Shown here: in pieces, positions 42,209 to 51,391 of the stretch
Position numbering within the stretch: the first letter of the stretch is position 1
Layout of the letters: each line of letters opens with the position of its first letter
Assembly (NCBI GenBank): GCA_035550215.1
Contig: DASZPM010000021.1
Location: 1-64,000, forward strand
Source of the DNA: JABDFW01 sp035550215
Lineage (GTDB): Bacteria > Bacteroidota > Bacteroidia > Chitinophagales > Chitinophagaceae
DNA length: 64,000 nt
Direction of reading: 5' to 3'
Position numbers and translations under genes: made by a program
The notes under the pieces: generated by a model
Seen by the model: only the letters and a program-made list of their open reading frames with translations
Database searches by the model: none
Told to the model about the DNA's origin: nothing

Positions 42209-45172
42209 ATGCGGTTTACCCTTGTTATATCACTTTTTTTTTTAGCAGCTTACTGCCGGGCGCAGCGGCAGGCAGGGTACACGGTATTTACTGTGCGGGA
42301 TGGCCTGCCCAGTAATTATATTTACCGGTGTGTAGAGGATAACAAGGGCTTTTTGTGGGTAGCCACTGACGCCGGCCTGGCCAGGTTTGACGGTCGTCAT
42401 TTCCAGGTGTTTACAACAAAAGACGGCTTGCCCGATAACGAAGTGCTGGAAGTTATTAAAGAAAACGATGGTCGTATTTGGGTAAATTGCTTTAAGCAAA
42501 GCCCGGCCTGCTTTGACGAGGAGAAAAATAAATTCTTTGACCTTACTGAGGATTCAACTCTTTCGAAGGTTATCCGTTCAACAACCATGACGAGCATGTT
42601 CCCGCTTAACTCCGGCGGTATTATGTATAACAACCAGAATGGCTCATTTGTATTAAAAAATAAAAAGCTCGTTATAAAAGCGGTAAGCCCGGTTAACGAT
42701 CTTTTTTTAGTAAACCAGCAGCCAGGGGGCGCCCAGGTAAGGTATGGCAGCCGGGTAATAGATACCCCTAACCGTAAATCGCTGGCTTACTTGTATGTGG
42801 TTAAAAATAACAAGAACACTGACAGCATTATATTCAATCGAAATACATCCGTGGATTTTCCAATTCCGGCGGTAAATGGTAATGATTTTTACTCTTTTTA
42901 CGCTGCGCGGCGCATGTTTTTTAAAATCAGTAATATTCATACGGAGCCTTTACGTTTTACGGTGGATTCTGTGTCTGTTCCGGAGACCTTTTTCTTTTAT
43001 GGGTTTACAGGCAAGTGGGTTGCTGTGTTCAGCTATACCGGCAAAGTATATGTATATGATACCAAAACCCTGCAACTGCAGTTTATCCTGGCCGGCAATT
43101 ATCTCGCAACTTCCTTTTTCATGGATAGTAATCACAACCTTTGGGTGCCAACGGTTGACAAAGGGCTGCTGTTGTATAAAAATACAGGTATAAGCCGTAT
43201 AAAAATACCAGCCGGCTTTACCAGTACTGATTTTTTAAGTGTTACATGCGACCCAAATGGGAAAGTACTGGCAGGCAATTTTACCGGGCAGGTGATTGAA
43301 GCGGCCAATGGTAAAACAATTGTTCATACAGTGGCTCACCACGACTCACTGTTAAACAGGCAGCGAAAAATAATAATATCTCATAATAAGATATTTACAT
43401 TTTCAGAAAACGGCATCTTCGTAAATTATAAACGGGTTATAACTGAAGGGAACATCTTTGTATTTGGTAAAACGGCAGCACAGCTTAATGACAGCATTAT
43501 TATTGTGGGCTTAAGCAGCAGTTTAAGGGAGTTGAATACGATTACTGAAAAAACAGCAGTCCTCGCCAACCGTAACGTAAGGGTGACCGCCATAACTGCT
43601 GCTGCGAACAATGTGGTTTACTGGGGCTCTACTGATGGTTTGTATTGCTATAATTATAACATCAATAAATACTGGCACCTGCGCGGCAGCAGCCTTTTTT
43701 CAGAAAGGGTAACCGGTTTATGCATTTCACCTGACAGTGTGCTGTGGGTGGCTACCGCAGGTAACGGCATTGTGGGTTTGAGGCATGACAGCGTTGCTTT
43801 TCATATTACAACGTTGGCGGGCCTTATAGCAAATGATACGCGTTGTGTTGCCACGGGCCGCCCCGGGCAATTGTGGGTGGGCACATCATCCGGTGTTAGC
43901 ATTATTAAGTATGCGCTTAACGGCTACGGCATACAGTATTCTATTCAGAACATTTCAGTAAATGACGGCCTCACCAACAACGTAGTTAATGAAATGACGT
44001 ATCATAATGACACGGTATATGCTGCCACGGCTGACGGTGTAAGTGTTATACCTGCAGGCATTTCGCTCCCCCAATTTAATATTCCTGTGCAACTGGTGCG
44101 TATGAGCATCAACCAGCGGGATACGATAATTGCTTCATCTTACAGCCTGCCATATAACCAGCGTAATATTCAAATGCAACTGGCTGGTATTGAACTGGGG
44201 GGCCATCTTAAAAACTTACAGTACACGGTAGACAAAAACAGCAACTGGGTTACGCTTGACCAGAACATTCTTGCACTGCAGCTTAACAGCGGCAGCCATA
44301 CCGTACAGGTAAGGGCAATTGATGTAAACGGCAATATCAGCAACAAAATATTATCAATCGAATTTAATATCGCCACGCCATTCTGGAAGACGGTTTGGTT
44401 TTGGATATTAGCAGCCGTGCTGTTACAATTGCTAACGTTGTATTATTTAAACAGGTGGTTAAAGAAAAGAAGAGAAATGAAGCTGGCTGGTGAAATAGCA
44501 GTAATTCAAACAGCAGCGCTTGAGCAGCAAGCCTTTACTTCTTTAATAAACCCGCATTTTATTTTTAACGCGCTTAACAGTATTCAGCATTATATAAACC
44601 TGCAGGACAGGAAAAATGCTAACCGCTACCTGAGTGATTTTGCATCGCTGATACGTAAAAACTTTGAGGCTTCTCAAAAATCATTTATTACGCTGGAAGA
44701 GGAGCTTGAAAATATAAAAATATACATGCGGCTGGAACAGATGCGTTTTAGCGGGCGGTTTACCTACCGGGTGGATATTGATGAAAATGCCGATATTGAC
44801 GAATGGATGATACCCACCATGATGTTGCAGCCATTTTTGGAAAACGCATTGTTGCACGGCATAATGCCCTCGGCTATTGAAGGTGAAATTGTAGTGGATA
44901 TTAAAGAAAAAAACGGTTTTTTGCAGATTATAATTACTGATAACGGTATAGGAATTGCCAACAGTAAGGCGCTGAAAGGATTAGGTGGCCATAACAGCCT
45001 TGGGATGGAGCTGATTGAAAAAAGAATTTACGCGCTGAGCAGGGTTAGCGAAAATGGCATTAAAATACACCTTTCCGAAGCCACCGCAGGTAATAAAAAC
45101 CCCGGCACCAAAATCACCCTCTTAATTTATGCCGGTTTATATGATGCCTGGTTACAGGCGCAAAAACAATAA
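42209..45172 (+). CDS. propeller-type sensor histidine kinase (LytS-like)
   Basis: This 987-residue protein has a signal peptide (TLVISLFFLAAYCRAQ), a large periplasmic beta-propeller with two-component-propeller repeats (GLPSNYIYRCVEDNKGFLWVAT, LWVGTSSGVSI and others), a Y_Y_Y-type domain near 640-715, one membrane helix (FWILAAVLLQLLTLYYL) and a cytoplasmic kinase part. The phospho-acceptor His is in FTSLINPHFIFNALNSIQHY (PF06580 type) and the ATPase part has FLENALLHGIMP and ITDNGIGI. It would sense an envelope signal and phosphorylate the LytTR regulator encoded just upstream. Confidence 0.95.
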   Translation: MRFTLVISLFFLAAYCRAQRQAGYTVFTVRDGLPSNYIYRCVEDNKGFLWVATDAGLARFDGRHFQVFTTKDGLPDNEVLEVIKENDGRIWVNCFKQSPACFDEEKNKFFDLTEDSTLSKVIRSTTMTSMFPLNSGGIMYNNQNGSFVLKNKKLVIKAVSPVNDLFLVNQQPGGAQVRYGSRVIDTPNRKSLAYLYVVKNNKNTDSIIFNRNTSVDFPIPAVNGNDFYSFYAARRMFFKISNIHTEPLRFTVDSVSVPETFFFYGFTGKWVAVFSYTGKVYVYDTKTLQLQFILAGNYLATSFFMDSNHNLWVPTVDKGLLLYKNTGISRIKIPAGFTSTDFLSVTCDPNGKVLAGNFTGQVIEAANGKTIVHTVAHHDSLLNRQRKIIISHNKIFTFSENGIFVNYKRVITEGNIFVFGKTAAQLNDSIIIVGLSSSLRELNTITEKTAVLANRNVRVTAITAAANNVVYWGSTDGLYCYNYNINKYWHLRGSSLFSERVTGLCISPDSVLWVATAGNGIVGLRHDSVAFHITTLAGLIANDTRCVATGRPGQLWVGTSSGVSIIKYALNGYGIQYSIQNISVNDGLTNNVVNEMTYHNDTVYAATADGVSVIPAGISLPQFNIPVQLVRMSINQRDTIIASSYSLPYNQRNIQMQLAGIELGGHLKNLQYTVDKNSNWVTLDQNILALQLNSGSHTVQVRAIDVNGNISNKILSIEFNIATPFWKTVWFWILAAVLLQLLTLYYLNRWLKKRREMKLAGEIAVIQTAALEQQAFTSLINPHFIFNALNSIQHYINLQDRKNANRYLSDFASLIRKNFEASQKSFITLEEELENIKIYMRLEQMRFSGRFTYRVDIDENADIDEWMIPTMMLQPFLENALLHGIMPSAIEGEIVVDIKEKNGFLQIIITDNGIGIANSKALKGLGGHNSLGMELIEKRIYALSRVSENGIKIHLSEATAGNKNPGTKITLLIYAGLYDAWLQAQKQ

Positions 45173-45327
45173 AACGCTGGATATTAGCCTTTATCTCCTT
45201 TTTTCGGGTTATAAAACTGAGCTTCACGACAAAATTTTCATAAACAATCTGCGTTTAGTAAAAAACGGTGTGATTCTTGCCTACATTCGTGTCTGTGTTT
45301 TTAGGCACTTTAACTAGCTAAAACTGC

Positions 45328-47709
45328 ATGAAAAAAGCAAAAAAATACATTTGGCGGGCATTTTTCTTAGGGCTTACTCTTTTTGTACTTCTTATTCTTT
45401 TCGCCGACTGGGGCCTGTTCGGCAAAATGCCGTCTATTGAGGAATTGCAAAACCCCACTGCTTCACTGGCCAGCCAGGTATACGCAGATGACGGTACCAT
45501 AATGGGTAAATATTATCTCGAGGACAGGCTAAATGTGAATTATAAGGACATAAGCCAGTATATAATACAGGCCCTTGTTGCTACTGAAGATAAAAGGTTT
45601 TATGAGCACAGCGGCATTGACCCGCACCGCCTGCTTACCGCCATTCTTGCGCTTGGTACACATGGCGGCGCCAGCACTATAACCATGCAGGCGGCTAAAA
45701 ACCTTTTTACAGAAGATTGGGATACCCGCAATGTTTTTTTACGCAGCATTCAAAAAATAAAAGAAGCGATTATAGCCGTAAAGCTTGAACGCAACTTTAC
45801 TAAAGACGAGATAATCACGGTATATTTAAACACGGTTGCTTTCAGCGATAATGTATATGGCATCCGCAACGCTTCAAAAACCTTTTTTCAAAAGGAGCCT
45901 GACCGGGTGAACATCCAGGAAGCAGCCATGCTGGTTGGCATGGTTAACGCACCTACTTTATATAACCCGCGGCGCAACCCAAAATTGGCGCTTGACCGCC
46001 GAAATTTGGTGCTAACTATGATGGAAAACAGCGGCTACCTTACCAAACCCGTTGCTGATTCCATTAAAAGAATCCCAAATGATGTAAGCATGTACAGGAA
46101 GCTGGATGAAACAGCAGGCCTGGCGCCTTATTTCCGGATGGTGTTGGGCGAAGAATTAAAAAAATGGTGCAAGGAACATAAAAAAAGCGATGGCACTTCG
46201 TATGACCTCTACCGTGACGGGCTGAAAATATATACTACCATCAACCCCCGCATGCAGCTATATGCCGAGGAAGCTGTGGCAAAGCACATGGCATATATGC
46301 AGAAAATACTCAACCAGCAAAGCAATATAAAAACGGGCAGTGTTTGGAAGAAGTATGGTAATGTGCTTACCGCTGCCATGCACCAGAGTGAGCGGTGGCA
46401 TAATATGAAAAAAGAAGGTGTTAGTGATGAAGATATTCGCAAAAGCTTCTTTGAAAAAACACACATGAAGGTTTTTGCGTGGAATAGTGCGCGCTCAACA
46501 GATACGGTGATGACGCCCTATGATTCAATAAAATATTGCCGGCAGATGCTGCAGGCGGGTTTTATGGCTATGGACCCGCTGAGCGGCGAGGTAAAAGCAT
46601 GGGTTGGCGGCATTGATTTTAAGACCTTCAAATTCGACCATGTAAACATCAATACCAAGCGGCAGGTGGGCAGTACTATTAAACCGCTTTTGTACAGCCT
46701 TGCTATTGAAAAGGCAGGTTTTACGCCCAATAGTATGGTGGAAGATGTGCAGCAAAACTTTACCGGTTATGGTAATGTACCCGCCACTTCAACAACCTGC
46801 ACAGGCGCCACAATACCTATGAGTGAAGCGCTGGCATTATCGCGCAACTGTGCAACTGCGTATATTATGAAGCAAATGGGCGACGGCGATAAAAGCGCTA
46901 AGAAATTTATACAGTTCCTGAAAGACTGCAGTGTAACAACGGATATACCTGATTACCCTTCTATATGTATCGGGAGTTCTGAAATATCGTTGTATGAAAT
47001 GATGCAGGCCTACAGCATGTTTCCCGGCAGGGGTTTTAATGTAAAGCCCATGTATATAACCCGCATTGAAGATAAAAACGGTAATACGCTGCAAACAAAC
47101 GTGCCGCAGCGTAAAGAGGTAATCAGCGATGTTACTGCATATTCTATTATCAATATGATGGAGGGTGTAGTGCAGTTTGGCACAGGCCGCCGTATTTGGA
47201 ATTATGGCGTAGACGGTGAAATTGCCGGTAAAACCGGTACCACCAATGATAACAGCGACGCATGGTTTATGGGGTATACGCCCCAACTGCTGTGCGGTGT
47301 TTGGACAGGGTGCGACGACAGGTTTATCCGCTTCAACAGTACTGATATAGGGCAGGGTTCATCATTGGCTTTGCCAATATGGGCATACTTTTACGCCAAG
47401 GCATCTGCTGATAAAAATCTTGCACTTGATACAAAATCAACTTTTGTTAAGCCGGATATAATGAACAACGACTTTAACCAGGACTGGATAAACAGCATAC
47501 CTGAAAACCTTGGCGCGGAAGGGCATGATGTAGGTAACGGCAGCGCCGACCAGTATGGGGATACTATTCCGCGTAACCTTAAGCCGCAGGATATGACGCC
47601 GGAAAGCCAATTTCCGCAGCAACAGCCTAACAACAATCAGCCCGGCAATGTTCCGCCACCGCCGCAACAACCTAAAGCCGTAATGCCCAAAAAGCCGGGC
47701 GTACACTAA
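45328..47709 (+). CDS. class A penicillin-binding protein (PBP1A-like)
   Basis: This 793-residue bifunctional enzyme has one N-terminal membrane anchor (FFLGLTLFVLLILFADW), a glycosyltransferase domain GT51 (about 50-230; ATEDKRFYEHSGID with the catalytic Glu, GGASTITMQAAKN) and a transpeptidase domain with the SxxK motif GSTIKPL, SxN in SRNCAT and KTG in GKTGTTNDNSDAW. It polymerises and crosslinks peptidoglycan in the periplasm. The end (about 755-793) is a Pro-Gln-Asn-rich tail of unknown use. Confidence 0.96.
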   Translation: MKKAKKYIWRAFFLGLTLFVLLILFADWGLFGKMPSIEELQNPTASLASQVYADDGTIMGKYYLEDRLNVNYKDISQYIIQALVATEDKRFYEHSGIDPHRLLTAILALGTHGGASTITMQAAKNLFTEDWDTRNVFLRSIQKIKEAIIAVKLERNFTKDEIITVYLNTVAFSDNVYGIRNASKTFFQKEPDRVNIQEAAMLVGMVNAPTLYNPRRNPKLALDRRNLVLTMMENSGYLTKPVADSIKRIPNDVSMYRKLDETAGLAPYFRMVLGEELKKWCKEHKKSDGTSYDLYRDGLKIYTTINPRMQLYAEEAVAKHMAYMQKILNQQSNIKTGSVWKKYGNVLTAAMHQSERWHNMKKEGVSDEDIRKSFFEKTHMKVFAWNSARSTDTVMTPYDSIKYCRQMLQAGFMAMDPLSGEVKAWVGGIDFKTFKFDHVNINTKRQVGSTIKPLLYSLAIEKAGFTPNSMVEDVQQNFTGYGNVPATSTTCTGATIPMSEALALSRNCATAYIMKQMGDGDKSAKKFIQFLKDCSVTTDIPDYPSICIGSSEISLYEMMQAYSMFPGRGFNVKPMYITRIEDKNGNTLQTNVPQRKEVISDVTAYSIINMMEGVVQFGTGRRIWNYGVDGEIAGKTGTTNDNSDAWFMGYTPQLLCGVWTGCDDRFIRFNSTDIGQGSSLALPIWAYFYAKASADKNLALDTKSTFVKPDIMNNDFNQDWINSIPENLGAEGHDVGNGSADQYGDTIPRNLKPQDMTPESQFPQQQPNNNQPGNVPPPPQQPKAVMPKKPGVH

Positions 47710-47766
47710 GCACACGCTTTTAACAGCAATACGGCATAGCGGGGCTTTGCCTACCTTTGCATGCTT

Positions 47767-48627
47767 ATGCAACCGCATACTTTAATAAAATTGGTGGAAT
47801 GCCCGCGTGATGCCATGCAGGGTTGGCCGCATTTTATACCTACACAGGAAAAGATTAATTATATAAATGCCCTGTTGCGCGTAGGTTTTGATACTATTGA
47901 TTTTGGAAGTTTTGTATCGCCAAAAGCCATCCCGCAAATGGCTGATACAAAAGAGGTAATAAGCCGGCTTGAAACACGCAGTACAACAAAACTGTTGGCA
48001 ATAGTCGCTAATGTGCGTGGTGCTGAAGATGCAGTATTATACGATTCAATACATTATTTGGGCTTTCCATTTTCAATATCTCCCACCTTTCAGCAACGTA
48101 ATGCCAACAGCGGTATAGCAGAAGCGGTAAACAGGGTAGAGGAGATACAGGAACTCTGCGAAAAATGCGGTAAGGAAATGGTTGTTTACCTGAGCATGGG
48201 TTTTGGAAACCCTTACGGTGATGAATACAGCGATGAAATATTATTACATTGGGCCGGTGAAATGGTGGAAAGAAATATAAAAATCATTTCGTTGGCCGAT
48301 ACAATAGGCCTGGCAACGGCTGAACAAATAAGTACTGCATTAAATGCTTTAGTACCAAATTACCCGGGTGTTGAATTTGGCGTACACCTGCATTCTTCGG
48401 CCCAGCACAGGCGGGAAAAATTGCAGGCTGCTACAAACGCCGGCTGCAGGCGTTTTGATGGCGCTATCAATGGCATTGGAGGTTGTCCTATGGCGCAGGA
48501 CGAATTGGTGGGCAACATGGACTCTTTATATATGATAGACTTTTTCAGCGAACTGCAAATGATGCCTGCAATTGACACGGAAGCGCTGGCGGAGTGTGTA
48601 AAAATAGCCAACAATATATTTGTGTAA
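47767..48627 (+). CDS. hydroxymethylglutaryl-CoA lyase-like enzyme
   Basis: This 286-residue TIM-barrel enzyme has LIKLVECPRDAMQGW (the HMGL start motif), SLADTIGLATAEQI, the metal-binding histidines in FGVHLHSSAQHRR and the catalytic-loop cysteine in GIGGCPMAQDELVGN. It would split HMG-CoA to acetyl-CoA and acetoacetate in leucine breakdown, or a related acyl-CoA. The start at 47767 was chosen because a TACCTTTG -7 element (47752-47759) lies 7 bases before it, which predicts a nearly leaderless message; an ATG two codons earlier is possible. Confidence 0.9.
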   Translation: MQPHTLIKLVECPRDAMQGWPHFIPTQEKINYINALLRVGFDTIDFGSFVSPKAIPQMADTKEVISRLETRSTTKLLAIVANVRGAEDAVLYDSIHYLGFPFSISPTFQQRNANSGIAEAVNRVEEIQELCEKCGKEMVVYLSMGFGNPYGDEYSDEILLHWAGEMVERNIKIISLADTIGLATAEQISTALNALVPNYPGVEFGVHLHSSAQHRREKLQAATNAGCRRFDGAINGIGGCPMAQDELVGNMDSLYMIDFFSELQMMPAIDTEALAECVKIANNIFV

Positions 48628-48657
48628 AGAAAGATACAGAAAAGGAACTGGAACGTT

Positions 48658-49662
48658 ATGCAACTGCTCACTTCAATTAATATAAAGCCACTTTCATCGC
48701 CCGTAACCTACCGGGATAAGATAATGCTTGTTGGCTCCTGCTTTACTGAACATATTGGCAACCATCTTGCAGAAGTGAAGTTTAATACACTGCAAAACCC
48801 CAACGGTATTTTGTTTGACCCTGTTAGTGTTTGTAAAAGCCTGGTGAGTTATATTGAAGACAGGCGCTTTGATGAAAATGATATTTTTTATTTTAACGAG
48901 GCCTGGCATAGCTGGCAGCACCATAGCAGGTTTTCAAACCCGGACAAAAATGATTGTTTGCAGGATATTAATCAATCCCTGCATGCTGCACATGAATTTT
49001 TGAAAGATGCCGATTGGCTGATTGTTACGTTAGGGTCGTCTTTTATTTATAAACTGGCCGCAGGCGATAACCTTTTTACAGCAGGTAATAAGGAAGGGGA
49101 TGGGGTTGCTAATTGTCACAAAGCGCCGGCGCAAACATTTAATAAATACCTGTTAACCATTGAAGAGATAATAACCGCCTTAGACGGAACATTACACCGC
49201 TTATGGCAGTTTAACCCCCGCCTTAAAATAATATTTACCATCAGCCCCGTAAGGCACCTGCGTGACGGTGTTGTGGAAAATAACCGCAGCAAGGCGCGGC
49301 TTATTGAAGCGGTACACCATGTAGTAAACAAGTTTGATAAGTTATATTATTTTCCTGCGTATGAGCTGGTGATAGATGTACTGCGTGATTACCGCTTTTA
49401 TGATATTGACCTTGCCCATCCTAATTATGCAGCAACACAATTTGTGCTGGAAAAGTTTGCCGAAAATTGTTTAAGCCTGGATGCTTCAGCCTTAATGGAA
49501 GAAATAAGAAAAATTGTTATTGCCAAAAATCATAAAGCATTCAACCCAAACTCTGCAGCCCATAAAAAATTTCTTTCAGCCCAGCTTGAAAAGATACTCC
49601 TGTTACAGCAGCAATACCCGTACCTCAATTTCGATAAAGAAATTGAGTATTTCGGCAGTTAA
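48658..49662 (+). CDS. GSCFA-family protein
   Basis: This 334-residue protein has the GSCFA family signature near the start (MLVGSCFTEHIGNHL), followed by NPNGILFDP, FNEAWHSWQHHSRFS, WLIVTLGSSFIYKL and IFTISPVRHLRDG. The family is related in part to SGNH-type hydrolases and is common in Bacteroidota, with no agreed role. It begins 30 bases after the lyase gene and is probably co-transcribed with it. No signal peptide is evident. Confidence 0.93.
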   Translation: MQLLTSINIKPLSSPVTYRDKIMLVGSCFTEHIGNHLAEVKFNTLQNPNGILFDPVSVCKSLVSYIEDRRFDENDIFYFNEAWHSWQHHSRFSNPDKNDCLQDINQSLHAAHEFLKDADWLIVTLGSSFIYKLAAGDNLFTAGNKEGDGVANCHKAPAQTFNKYLLTIEEIITALDGTLHRLWQFNPRLKIIFTISPVRHLRDGVVENNRSKARLIEAVHHVVNKFDKLYYFPAYELVIDVLRDYRFYDIDLAHPNYAATQFVLEKFAENCLSLDASALMEEIRKIVIAKNHKAFNPNSAAHKKFLSAQLEKILLLQQQYPYLNFDKEIEYFGS

Positions 49663-49703
49663 TTTATAGTGCCGAATCTTTAGCGCTATTTCTTGATTAA
49701 ATG

Positions 49704-49790
49704 CGGAGAGCAAAGGAATCGAACCCTTACCGCTGTTACACGAAACAGTTTAGCACACTGCCGCAACAAACCAATATTTGCCTGCTCTCC
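49704..49790 (-). tRNA. tRNA-Ser (anticodon GCT)
   Basis: On the minus strand the acceptor arms GGAGAGC and GCTCTCC, a D stem GCAA/TTGC, an anticodon stem GCAGT/ACTGT with loop GTGCTAA (anticodon GCT at 49754-49752), a long variable arm and a T arm AAGGG-TTCGATT-CCTTT are all present. The long variable arm fits class II serine tRNA. CCA is not encoded. It lies 7 bases after the tRNA-Tyr gene. Confidence 0.9.
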
Positions 49791-49797
49791 TTTTAGT

Positions 49798-49881
49798 CGG
49801 TGCGGCAGGAATCGAACCTGCGTATCAATAAAGAACCTGTTTTACAGACAAGTGTCACTTACCAACAGTGAGCCCCGCACC
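49798..49881 (-). tRNA. tRNA-Tyr (anticodon GTA)
   Basis: On the minus strand the acceptor arms are GGTGCGG and CCGCACC. The anticodon stem CTTGT/ACAGG holds the loop CTGTAAA with anticodon GTA (49845-49843). The long variable arm and T arm GCAGG-TTCGATT-CCTGC fit a bacterial class II tyrosine tRNA. CCA is not encoded. The base after the acceptor stem reads G, where A is usual for Tyr, so the exact 3' end could be checked. Confidence 0.88.
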
Positions 49882-49894
49882 GGCAAAATGCACA

Positions 49895-49933
49895 AAACAA
49901 AAAACCCGTTCTGCATCGAGCAAAACGGGTTTT
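49895..49933 (-). terminator. terminator-like hairpin upstream of the tRNA pair
   Basis: Arms AAAACCCGTT (49901-49910) and AACGGGTTTT (49924-49933) are perfectly complementary with a 13-base loop. On the minus strand a T-rich stretch follows, so it would stop transcripts from the miaE side before the tRNA genes. Confidence 0.7.
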
Positions 49934-50130
49934 AATATTGTAATGTTATTATCTTTTGTTCATTTACATCATAAAACGTTCGCCCGGTACTTATACCAGT
50001 TATACGAACTACTATATGATGTTATTTTTTTCACGGTGCAAATATCGGGAATAAATTCTTCCTGTAAAAAACAAAATACAAATAAGTGAAAAAATTACCC
50101 TTGAAGTTAAAATCATTCAACCTGCCATTG

Positions 50131-50745
50131 TCAATGCATCCTGTCGCCTCTTACTTCTAAGTTCTTTATTACGTCGGCTTCGTATGCCAGCCATTCTGCC
50201 CAGCGTTTTCGTACTTTTACTTTGTCAATATATGTTTCTGCAAGCTCAATAAATAAAGTATAATGCCCTGCCTCGCTTTCCATAAAGCGGCGGTAAAAAT
50301 TGCGCAGGTACCCGTCATTTAATCCTTCACTCAATCTTTTAAAGCGTTCGCAACTGCGCGCCTCAATTAAAGCCATCGTTAAAAGCTGGTCTAAAAACCT
50401 GTCTTCTTCATGCCCTCCTTTTTGTTGAAAGGCAAGCAGCTTATTTACATATTCATCTTTACGCTGCCTGCCTAAATGCAATTTCCTTTTCTGCAGTTCC
50501 TGCAGCACCAGGCGGAAGTGCCCCCATTCTTCAGTTACAATGGGAGATAGTTCCGTTACCAGTTTTTCCCTGCCCGGGTTTTTTTGTATTAATGATATAC
50601 AGGATACTGCTGCCTTTTGCTCACAGTAAGCGTGGTCTGTTAAAATATCTTCCAGGCTAATGCCTGCAAGGTTAACCCAGCGCGGGTCTGTTGGTAATTG
50701 AAGGCCTAATATATTTTTTGTATCGGTTGAAAGCTCTGTATTCAT
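50131..50745 (-). CDS. miaE: tRNA-(ms2io6A)-hydroxylase-like di-iron protein
   Basis: This 204-residue protein has the MiaE pattern of a ferritin-like di-iron helix bundle: DHAYCEQKAAVSC, VTEEWGHFRLVLQEL (Glu-x-x-His), LIEARSCERFKRL and MESEAGHYTLFIELA (Glu-x-x-His). MiaE uses oxygen to hydroxylate the isopentenyl group of A37 in certain tRNAs. The ATG at 50745 was chosen; the 48 codons upstream in frame do not fit the family. It lies next to tRNA genes, including a tyrosine tRNA of the type that carries this modification. Confidence 0.9.
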   Translation of the reverse strand: MNTELSTDTKNILGLQLPTDPRWVNLAGISLEDILTDHAYCEQKAAVSCISLIQKNPGREKLVTELSPIVTEEWGHFRLVLQELQKRKLHLGRQRKDEYVNKLLAFQQKGGHEEDRFLDQLLTMALIEARSCERFKRLSEGLNDGYLRNFYRRFMESEAGHYTLFIELAETYIDKVKVRKRWAEWLAYEADVIKNLEVRGDRMH

Positions 50746-50933
50746 CAGGCAGTAAAGATAATTTTTTTCGTGATTTGAGTGTTTTATGTGCAGTAAAAAG
50801 GCCTGGGTACTGTTAACAAAATGCAAATGTATCAGCGCTGTTATAGCTCCCGTAACGTGCTTGTTTACAATATCTTGTATGCCTGCCACCTATCATCACA
50901 TACTGCCGGTTAGCCCAATAATTGCTGCATCAT

Positions 50934-50964
50934 TTTGCCGGTAACATAATAGGTTGTACATTTG
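50934..50964 (+). promoter_or_regulatory. promoter TTTG-N19-TACATTTG
   Basis: TTTG at 50934-50937 and TACATTTG at 50957-50964 are 19 bases apart, an exact fit to the Bacteroidota promoter form. Transcription would start near 50971 and give a leader of about 125 bases before the small gene at 51097. Confidence 0.7.
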
Positions 50965-51096
50965 CACCGCAATTGATAAATCGGTACCAATTTTTTACAG
51001 GCAATTGCTTCCACTTGAAATATCTTACCTAACGTGCCTCACAGGCTTTATTGTTTGCCGCGAAGAGTTTTATTAACAGACAAAAAAGGATGATTT

Positions 51097-51300
51097 ATGA
51101 ACAGTAATGTTACCCATTCCGTATTGGACATGGACAACGACGACTTGAAGAACCTGACAGGCCAGGTGAAAGAAACAGTGGCAACAAACGTTGATATTAG
51201 CAAAGCAACTTCTAAAAATATATTTGCGGCCGCGAACCTCTGGCATATTCAAAGAATGAAAAAGAGTTCGCAGGGCAGGCGCGCTGTACTTTGGAACTAA
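51097..51300 (+). CDS. small hypothetical protein, 67 residues
   Basis: The protein has an acidic start (HSVLDMDNDDLKNLTGQVKE), a middle DISKATSKNIFAAANLWHIQ and a basic end (RMKKSSQGRRAVLWN). No signal peptide or membrane helix is present. The gene is well equipped: an exact promoter about 130 bases upstream, a ribosome site AAAGGA 10 bases before the ATG, and a strong terminator 20 bases after the stop. It therefore looks like a real, separately transcribed gene. I do not recognise the family. Confidence 0.75.
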   Translation: MNSNVTHSVLDMDNDDLKNLTGQVKETVATNVDISKATSKNIFAAANLWHIQRMKKSSQGRRAVLWN

Positions 51301-51320
51301 GTTCTTCAAACTAAAAAAAA

Positions 51321-51348
51321 TCCGTCAAATTTGACGGACTTTTTTTTG
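51321..51348 (+). terminator. intrinsic terminator
   Basis: Arms TCCGTCA (51321-51327) and TGACGGA (51332-51338) with an AATT loop are extended by A and T runs and followed by nine T. It ends the small gene at 51097-51300. Confidence 0.9.
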
Positions 51349-51391
51349 CAATCAATCAGCCGTGTGTTTACCTTGTACCAAAATATTATAC

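Noticed and set aside
46837..47286. Minus-strand open frame of 149 codons
   Set aside because: It lies wholly antisense to the PBP1A transpeptidase domain and has no family-like pattern.
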